A DNA stretch of 63,611 bases from Candidatus Pelagibacter sp. (GTDB lineage Bacteria; Pseudomonadota; Alphaproteobacteria; Pelagibacterales; Pelagibacteraceae). The position numbers and the translations under genes are program-made. Positions 58,750 through 63,611 of this stretch are shown here, one piece after another; positions within the stretch are counted from its first letter, which is position 1, and each line of letters begins with the position of its first letter. Location: contig JAOHKR010000005.1 in the NCBI GenBank assembly GCA_028101445.1, positions 1-63,611 of the forward strand, given 5' to 3'. The notes below the pieces were generated by a model, which had not been told where the DNA came from, searched no databases, and worked only from the letters and a program-made list of their open reading frames with translations.

Positions 58750-58766
58750 TTAATTAATCTTTCTTA

Positions 58767-58877
58767 TTAAAGTAATGTAATTGCTAAAATAACTAGCAAT
58801 GATATTACAGCGATCGTTCCCCATAAAACAAATTTAGTAAAACTGTTATAAGTCTTTTTGAAATCTTGCTCACTCAT
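58767..58877 (-). CDS. Small membrane protein, probable aa3-type cytochrome oxidase subunit IV
   Basis: A 36-residue ORF too short for ordinary ORF searches: MSEQDFKKTYNSFTKFV followed by one hydrophobic helix to the C-terminus. The soluble N-terminal stub plus single helix, and the position directly upstream of pntAA, match the small bacterial aa3-type cytochrome c oxidase subunit IV (COX4_pro_2) that is frequently annotated next to pntA in alphaproteobacteria. The sequence is too short for a firm family call. It lies 17 bases before pntAA and starts 2 bases before the end of the rpmJ gap. Confidence 0.65.
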   Translation of the reverse strand: MSEQDFKKTYNSFTKFVLWGTIAVISLLVILAITLL

Positions 58878-58879
58878 GA

Positions 58880-59005
58880 TTAACCTTGACGAGCTTTGAA
58901 TTTGGGATTTTTTTTATTAATGACGTAAAGTTTACCTCTACGCTTTACAAGTTTAGAGTTAAGATCTCTTTTTTTTAATGATTTTAAAGAACTAGCTATT
59001 TTCAT
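58880..59005 (-). CDS. rpmJ: 50S ribosomal protein L36
   Basis: A 41-residue ribosomal protein: [20 protein letters not shown], then [21 protein letters not shown]. The pattern with [12 protein letters not shown] and a C-terminal F-K-A-R-Q-G is that of the zinc-free (alphaproteobacterial/YkgO-type) L36. It begins about 9 bases after the 3' end of the 5S rRNA gene on the same strand, so it may be transcribed from the 5S promoter. Confidence 0.95.
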   Translation of the reverse strand: MKIASSLKSLKKRDLNSKLVKRRGKLYVINKKNPKFKARQG

Positions 59006-59014
59006 AATTTTAAA

Positions 59015-59131
59015 GCCTGGCAACGTCCTACTCTTCCATATCTTAAGACAAAGTACCATCGGCGCTGAAGGACTTAACTTCCGAGTTCGGAATGGGATCG
59101 GGTGTGGCCCCTTCGCAATAATTACCAGGCA
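59015..59131 (-). rRNA. rrf: 5S ribosomal RNA, solitary
   Basis: The minus strand reads as a complete 5S rRNA: terminal stem GCCTGG/CCAGGC, then CACACCCGATCCCATTCCG and AACTCGGAAGTTAAG, the universally conserved helix II/III region, and GCCGATGGTACT. No 16S or 23S sequence adjoins it in this window. Ends are set to about 2 bases. Confidence 0.96.
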
Positions 59132-59135
59132 ATGT

Positions 59136-59164
59136 TTTATAGTCTTTAAAATAAATTTTGTAAA
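59136..59164 (-). promoter_or_regulatory. Promoter of the solitary 5S rRNA gene
   Basis: On the minus strand TTTACA (plus 59159-59164) and TATAAA (plus 59136-59141) are separated by exactly 17 bases, ending 5 bases before the 5S sequence. A transcript starting 5-8 bases downstream would begin at the mature 5' end or just inside it. Confidence 0.7.
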
Positions 59165-59208
59165 TAAAAAATGTTTAAATCAGCATATTATATTGAAAAA
59201 AAACATAC

Positions 59209-60549
59209 ATGATTTATGTATTATTTATGCCTTTTCAATACAATTTAACTAAATTAATTGTTTCTTTAAATTGGCTTTTCGCTCTATTTCCTATATCTTT
59301 CATTTTAGGCAACCTGATTATCAATTTACACCTTATTTTATTTGTCATTATTGGTTGCATTTATCTAAATAAAAAAAAGATAAAGTTAAGTGAAAAATAT
59401 CCAATATTAATTTTTTTTATTTTTTGTGTTATTTTGATAATTTCTTCTTTTTATAATCAAGCTAATATAGAAAAGTCGTTTATATTTTTAAGGATTTTTA
59501 TTTTTTACTATATAGGCTTATTGATTTTAAAAGAAAAAGAATTTAATTTCGAAATAGTTTTCAATATCTTTTCTATTACAGTCATTATAATCAGTTTTGA
59601 TTTAATTTTTCAATACTTTGCAGGTTATAATATAATTGGTTTAGAAGCAAAAACAATTGGAGCATCAAGTTTTTTTTATGACGAGGGTGTAGCTGGTTCT
59701 TTTTTGCTAAGCTTTGGTTTTTTTTCAATATATAAAATATTCATGAAATTTGAAAAAACGATTGCTAAAAATGAAATTATTAAGTCTCTTCTTGTTTCTA
59801 TAATAAGTATAGGAATTTTTGTAAGCTCTCAAAGAATTCCGATGATAATTTGGATATTATTTTTAATATTTTATGGAATGGTATTTTATAAATCCAAATT
59901 AAAAACTATATTATATTCATTTATTATTTTAAGTGTTTTTATAATTAGTTTTTCTTCGGCACAAGAACGAATGAGATATGTGTCCTTTTATGATAATGCA
60001 AAAACTATACTTGATAAATCTATTACAGTTTATAAGACAAATAAAAATGAGAAAAAATTGAATCAAATAAAAGTAAATTTAACAAAACAAAATCTTTTAA
60101 CAAATAAAAGTATTGATTTTGTAAAAGGTAGCGGTCACCCCAATCTTTTCGGTAACGGTATGTTTATATGGGAAAAAAATAAATTCTTAGGCATAGGCTA
60201 TAAAAATTTTTATAATAAATGTGCTGAATATAAATTACTGAGATGCTCATCCCATCCACATAACTATTATTTAGATGTACTTGTCACAGTTGGATTACTT
60301 GGTTTTTCGGTATTATTAATCTATTTAATCTTTATAACACTTAGATCGTTTCAGTATTTGAAGATATATTATGATAATAAAGAAAATAAAAATTATAATT
60401 TATTATTTATTTTTTTTATTAATTTTTTGATAATTTTCTTTCCATTTAAATCTTCAGGAAGTTTTTTTACAACTGCTAATATAACTTATTCAATGATAAT
60501 TTTAATTTTGTTAAATTCACGCATTGATAAAAAGTTTTTTAAAAATTAA
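59209..60549 (+). CDS. O-antigen ligase/polymerase-like membrane protein
   Basis: A 446-residue protein with about ten to twelve hydrophobic segments and a large periplasmic loop (about 255-355) that contains the ligase-type motif SHPHNYYLDVLVTVGLLG, where the histidines are typical of WaaL/Wzy_C proteins. It would transfer lipid-linked glycan to lipid A-core or polymerise it. ATG 59209 or ATG 59227 could be the start. It stands alone on the plus strand next to the 5S gene and converges on tRNA-Val. Confidence 0.82.
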   Translation: MIYVLFMPFQYNLTKLIVSLNWLFALFPISFILGNLIINLHLILFVIIGCIYLNKKKIKLSEKYPILIFFIFCVILIISSFYNQANIEKSFIFLRIFIFYYIGLLILKEKEFNFEIVFNIFSITVIIISFDLIFQYFAGYNIIGLEAKTIGASSFFYDEGVAGSFLLSFGFFSIYKIFMKFEKTIAKNEIIKSLLVSIISIGIFVSSQRIPMIIWILFLIFYGMVFYKSKLKTILYSFIILSVFIISFSSAQERMRYVSFYDNAKTILDKSITVYKTNKNEKKLNQIKVNLTKQNLLTNKSIDFVKGSGHPNLFGNGMFIWEKNKFLGIGYKNFYNKCAEYKLLRCSSHPHNYYLDVLVTVGLLGFSVLLIYLIFITLRSFQYLKIYYDNKENKNYNLLFIFFINFLIIFFPFKSSGSFFTTANITYSMIILILLNSRIDKKFFKN

Positions 60550-60557
60550 ATCTAAAT

Positions 60558-60632
60558 TGGTGGGCATGATAAGAATTGAACTTATGACCTCTACGATGTC
60601 AACGTAGCGTTCTACCACTGAACTACATGCCC
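60558..60632 (-). tRNA. tRNA-Val (anticodon GAC)
   Basis: A 75-base cloverleaf on the minus strand: acceptor GGGCATG/CATGCCC, discriminator A, encoded CCA, D-loop TTCAGTGGTAGA, anticodon stem CTACG/CGTAG with loop TTGACAT (GAC), and T arm ATAAGTTCAATTCTTAT. Its first ten bases double as the last codons of the glycosyltransferase gene upstream. Confidence 0.97.
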
Positions 60633-61423
60633 CAAGAGATACCTAAAAAAGAACTCAATAACCTTTTAATTTCTATTTTTAAAAGAGAATATCTTATAGG
60701 TCTTAATGAAAAACCTTTTTTTTCAATTTTTTTTTTATTTTTAAAAATCCATCTTTTTAATTCTGAAGAATATAAATCATACCTTTTAATTGAAAGATTT
60801 GATCCATGAATTCTATATGTAGCCAAAGGTTTTTGTATTACATGAATTTTATTGTTCCAACTTAGCTTAATCATCAAGTCAAAATCTCCAATAATATCAT
60901 ACGTCTCATCAAACTTGAATTTATCAAATAATTCTTTTTTAATAAGAACTGTTGCGATACCGATTGTATAATTGTTTATTAATTCTTTAGTTATTTTTCC
61001 TGACGGTAATGCATAATTAAATCTTTGATATTTAAGTTTTTTTTTTTGTTTAAGAATATTATAATTTGTGTAAATAATTTTTATTAATTTATTTTGATCA
61101 ATTACATCCATTTGTCTTTGAAGTTTGTCTCTATTCCAAATATCATCTGTATCTAAAAAAGTTAAATATTTTCCTTTGGCTTTTTTTATCGCAGAATTTC
61201 TCGCTTTATAAAGTTTTAATTTTTTTTTTGAAGAAAAAATTCTTATTCTTTTATCTTTAAACGATTTAATGATATTGATGCTATTATCTGTTGATTTATT
61301 ATCATAAAAAATTATTTCAAAATTTTTATAACTTTGATTAATAAGACTATTTATTGAAGTTTTTAAAAATTTTTCTCCATTATAACAATTCATTATAATG
61401 CTAACTTTTGGTTGGTTTTTCAT
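60623..61423 (-). CDS. Glycosyltransferase family 2
   Basis: The 266-residue GT-A protein starts with PKVSIIMNCYNGEKFLKTSINSLI, followed by FEIIFYDNKSTDNS, ARNSAIKKAKGKYLTFLDTDDIW (D-x-D) and YDIIGDFDLMIKLSW. It should add a sugar to a surface glycan. The last two codons and stop (GGC ATG TAG) lie within the 5' end of tRNA-Val, with no spacer. A decayed epimerase fragment lies upstream. Sugar donor and acceptor unknown. Confidence 0.92.
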   Translation of the reverse strand: MKNQPKVSIIMNCYNGEKFLKTSINSLINQSYKNFEIIFYDNKSTDNSINIIKSFKDKRIRIFSSKKKLKLYKARNSAIKKAKGKYLTFLDTDDIWNRDKLQRQMDVIDQNKLIKIIYTNYNILKQKKKLKYQRFNYALPSGKITKELINNYTIGIATVLIKKELFDKFKFDETYDIIGDFDLMIKLSWNNKIHVIQKPLATYRIHGSNLSIKRYDLYSSELKRWIFKNKKKIEKKGFSLRPIRYSLLKIEIKRLLSSFLGISWGM

Positions 61424-61487
61424 TAATTATATTTTTATCAATTTAAAGCAGTTCTCATTAATTTTATGATAATTATAATAATTTTTT

Positions 61488-61592
61488 TTATTCTATAAAT
61501 AGATTAATAAAAATATTTTTGATGAATTTGAGAAAATTTAAATCTTCTCCTGGTCCATAAGTATTAAACACTCTAAAAATAATTAAATAAAG
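61488..61592 (-). pseudogene. Remnant of an NAD-dependent epimerase/dehydratase
   Basis: In the 171-base gap between the DegT and GT2 genes one minus-strand frame of 35 codons (61592 to the TAA at 61488) reads RVFNTYGPGEDLNF in its middle. R-x-F-N-x-Y-G-P-G is the substrate-loop motif of extended-SDR sugar epimerases/dehydratases and normally lies near the middle of a protein of about 300 residues. There is no Rossmann glycine motif, no Y-x-x-x-K and no start codon. It looks like the relic of a gene lost from this cluster. Confidence 0.7.
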
Positions 61593-61594
61593 CT

Positions 61595-62740
61595 CTAAAA
61601 TTTATGATAATTTTTGTCAAAATACTTCACTTTACTCAAAATAAAATTTATCTCACTTTGTTTTAATTCAGTAAAAAGAGGTAGGCTTACAAGTTCTTTC
61701 CAGGTTTCTTTTGCATTCGGAAATAACCCTTTAAATTTTTTGTAAATAGGATGGTATGGTAATGGCATTAAATGTACTGTTGCTGAAATCCCATTAGCTT
61801 TTAAAAATTTTATGAATTTATCTCTTTTTTTTGTCTTTAAAATAAAAAGCCAGTAACAAGATTTTTCAAGATTAAATTTAAGAGGGTATGAAAAGTTTTT
61901 AAGATTTTTTGTTCCATTTAAATATTTTTGAATTATCTTAATTCTATGTGAATTTAAGTTTGCTAATTTTTTTAGTTGAGTTGTTGCAACAGCTGCGATT
62001 AAATTGCTCATATTATACTTAAATCCTAGATTTACTATTTCATAAAACCAATGTTTGTCATTATTTCTTTTTAAATGACGCTCCCAAGGATCCTTGCTCC
62101 ATCCATGAAAAGAAAACGACTTTAATAATTCGTAATATTTTTTATTGTTTGTGGTTATACAGCCACCATCTCCTGTAGAAATAATTTTCTTATCTTCGAA
62201 ACTATAACAACCGAAGTCTCCCCACATGCCAAGTTTTTTATTTTTGTAAGTACCACCACATGTGTGCGCACAATCCTCAATTACTATTAATTTATTCTTT
62301 TTAGCCCAAGGAACAATTTTATCCATTTTACAAGGATGACCAGCAAAATGTACTGCCATCACTGCCACACAGTCTTTTGTATATTTACGTTTTAAGTCCT
62401 CAAAACTTATATTTAAATCATCTTTGTTTATATCAACAAAAACTGGTTCTAAATTATTATATAATACGGCTGCAGCTGTTGAGCTAAAAGTCATGCAAGG
62501 GACAAGCACCTTTTTCTTTTTTTTAAATTTATGTATTGCTAAAGCAATGTGTAGTGCCGCGGTACAAGAGTTTAAACCAACAGTATAATTTGATCCAATA
62601 AACTTACTAAATTTTTTTTCAAATTCTTTTACCTTTGAACCATAACCTAGCCAAGGTTTTTTAAATACTCCTTTTATTGCATTAATTTCTTCATGATTAA
62701 ATGAAGGTTTAAATAATCTGATATGCTTAGATGATCTCAT
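61595..62740 (-). CDS. DegT/DnrJ/EryC1/StrS-family sugar aminotransferase
   Basis: A PLP enzyme of 381 residues that makes amino sugars on nucleotide carriers. The start KPWLGYGSKVKEFEKKFSKFIG, NSCTAALHIAL, PCMTFSSTAAAVLY, VIEDCAHTCGGTY and SFEDKKIISTGDGGC follow the family order, with K185 as the PLP lysine. N-terminal overlap of 4 bases (ATGA) with the nucleotidyltransferase suggests coupled expression. The product (for example perosamine-like or 4-amino sugars) cannot be told. Confidence 0.92.
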   Translation of the reverse strand: MRSSKHIRLFKPSFNHEEINAIKGVFKKPWLGYGSKVKEFEKKFSKFIGSNYTVGLNSCTAALHIALAIHKFKKKKKVLVPCMTFSSTAAAVLYNNLEPVFVDINKDDLNISFEDLKRKYTKDCVAVMAVHFAGHPCKMDKIVPWAKKNKLIVIEDCAHTCGGTYKNKKLGMWGDFGCYSFEDKKIISTGDGGCITTNNKKYYELLKSFSFHGWSKDPWERHLKRNNDKHWFYEIVNLGFKYNMSNLIAAVATTQLKKLANLNSHRIKIIQKYLNGTKNLKNFSYPLKFNLEKSCYWLFILKTKKRDKFIKFLKANGISATVHLMPLPYHPIYKKFKGLFPNAKETWKELVSLPLFTELKQSEINFILSKVKYFDKNYHKF

Positions 62741-63513
62741 ATTTTTAATAAATTAATTTTTGTTTTTTTTATTTTTTTATATGTTTTGTCATTTGATTTT
62801 ATATTAGCTAATTGTATGTCTTTCATATTATCAACTGAGTGAAACAAGCCATTTATTCTCTCTATTTTTGTTTTATATTTTTTAATTAAAACTGGATAAA
62901 AAACTTTTTCAAAACTATCACTATTTTTGTAAATTTTTGAGTGTTTTAAAAGCCTCACCCTCTTTAAAATTATCAGACCAGCATAATTAAAAGCTTTCAT
63001 AGATTTGCTATTTCTAACGTTAACTGACTCAAAAGTGATATTTCTTTGAAAATCGATTAGTTTACCTTTTTTTATACATACGGTCCCAAACTGATACTTG
63101 CTTTCTGCGCTTAAAAAAGTTGCATCAGTATTATTTTTTTCATGATTATCAAATATACTTTCAATATTAAAATTAAAAATTGCATCACCGTTTAAAATCA
63201 AAATATTCTTAGATTTTATTTTTTTTAACACCTTATAAATTCTTTCACCTATATTTGTATTAATACCAGTATCCATCAAGTCTATTTGGGTATTAAAAAA
63301 ATTATTTTTTTTTACGTATGCTCTAATTTTTTTACTTTTGTAACCAAGAGGAAGTATGAAATGATTGAATCCATTTTTTTTCAAAAAATTAAGTATATAC
63401 CAAAGTATTTCTTTTTTTTGAATTTTTACCAATGTTTTTGGAATTCTTTTTGAAATGGATCCCAACCTTGTGCCTTTTCCCCCACATAATATAATTGCTG
63501 TTTTTACTCTCAT
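62737..63513 (-). CDS. Sugar-1-phosphate nucleotidyltransferase
   Basis: The 258-residue protein has the nucleotide loop ILCGGKGTRLGSISKRIPKTLVKI, ILPLGYKSKKIRAYV, LMDTGINTNIGERI and ILNGDAIFN (metal-binding Asp). The DTGxNTxxGxR pattern is like that of RfbF-type glucose-1-phosphate cytidylyltransferases, though a dTDP or GDP enzyme remains possible. It overlaps the DegT gene by 4 bases, which suggests that together they prepare a nucleotide amino sugar. Confidence 0.85.
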   Translation of the reverse strand: MRVKTAIILCGGKGTRLGSISKRIPKTLVKIQKKEILWYILNFLKKNGFNHFILPLGYKSKKIRAYVKKNNFFNTQIDLMDTGINTNIGERIYKVLKKIKSKNILILNGDAIFNFNIESIFDNHEKNNTDATFLSAESKYQFGTVCIKKGKLIDFQRNITFESVNVRNSKSMKAFNYAGLIILKRVRLLKHSKIYKNSDSFEKVFYPVLIKKYKTKIERINGLFHSVDNMKDIQLANIKSNDKTYKKIKKTKINLLKI

Positions 63514-63514
63514 T

Positions 63515-63611
63515 TTATTTTTTCCAATTTTTTTTTTTTGCTCTAGTAAGATTTATTTCACAATCATAAATCTTATTGAAAATTTTAAGCTGAATTTTTA
63601 AAAAATCAAAG
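63515..63611 (-). CDS. Partial gene at the right edge (C-terminal 31 residues)
   Basis: On the minus strand one frame is open from the right edge to TAA at 63515-63517, one base before the ATG of the nucleotidyltransferase. It reads ...INLTRAKKKNWKK at the end, after an amphipathic stretch. It passes through a run of 12 As (plus strand Ts 63528-63539), which makes the last residues sensitive to sequencing error. I do not recognise the family. Confidence 0.5.
   Translation of the reverse strand, partial: FDFLKIQLKIFNKIYDCEINLTRAKKKNWKK

Overview
The window looks like chromosomal DNA from a SAR11 (Pelagibacterales, 'Candidatus Pelagibacter'-like) marine alphaproteobacterium. The evidence is the very low GC content, start/stop overlaps or near-zero spacers between most genes, a proteorhodopsin followed by ferredoxin genes, alphaproteobacterial marker genes (TrcR/DUF1013, a DksA with a single zinc-site cysteine, a three-part pntAA-pntAB-pntB transhydrogenase), and a 5S rRNA gene standing alone. 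No gene-free stretch exceeds about 300 bases. I saw no insertion sequence, prophage block or CRISPR array.

Layout. 1-701: start of an ArnT/PMT-like membrane glycosyltransferase running off the left edge. 734-4230: dksA; then, on the minus strand, proteorhodopsin, a strong terminator, and a ferredoxin / ferredoxin-NADP reductase / glutathione transferase cluster, with an elaborate palindromic region upstream of the rhodopsin. 4231-24080: mostly housekeeping: propionyl/acetyl-CoA synthetase, dihydroorotase, YgfZ, a CBS protein, tRNA-Leu, nadA-nadC, ppdK, glyQS, a SppA-like peptidase, ispB, pdxH, aroC, the xseB-ispA-dxs isoprenoid operon, and tsaC. 24077-28060: a small accessory block (ABC-2 exporter, 2OG-Fe(II) oxygenase-like protein, FkbM methyltransferase, GT17 glycosyltransferase) ending at tRNA-Arg. 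28167-38503: rluD, rpoH, purA, thiD, glmM, folP, ftsH, tilS, cpoB. 38531-45792: pal, tolB, tolA, tolR, tolQ, a phage-type RuvC, yebC, ymdB, formyl-THF cyclo-ligase, zapA and a coiled-coil partner. 45850-53342: tkt, pgk, class I fba, thiE, efp, suhB, rpmE, trcR, rpsU (not visible to a standard ORF search because it appears to start with AUU) and a cold-shock gene. 53348-58877: initiator tRNA-Met, typA, a transaldolase, pntB-pntAB-pntAA and a 36-residue membrane protein. 58880-59164: rpmJ and a solitary 5S rRNA with its own promoter.

59209-63611 is a surface-polysaccharide region next to the 5S gene: an O-antigen-ligase-like protein, tRNA-Val, glycosyltransferase 2, an epimerase remnant, a DegT aminotransferase, a sugar-nucleotidyltransferase, and a partial gene at the right edge. 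Its position fits the SAR11 hypervariable region 2, which is described as lying between the 16S-23S and 5S rRNA genes.

How the genes work together. Central carbon is handled by ppdK, tkt, pgk, fba and transaldolase. Redox and energy functions are proteorhodopsin (proton pump), transhydrogenase (a user of proton-motive force) and the ferredoxin/FNR pair. Envelope maintenance uses the Tol-Pal system with CpoB, FtsH and the SppA-like peptidase. Translation genes include rpsU, rpmE, rpmJ, efp, typA, glyQS, 5S and four tRNAs. Surface variation is concentrated at 24-28 kb and 59-63.6 kb. The observations I find most worth checking are the AUU-initiated rpsU together with an initiator tRNA lacking the usual three G:C pairs, the proteorhodopsin operator/terminator architecture, the phage-type RuvC in the yebC-tol context, the 24-28 kb module, and the tRNA-Val/glycosyltransferase overlap with an adjacent epimerase relic.
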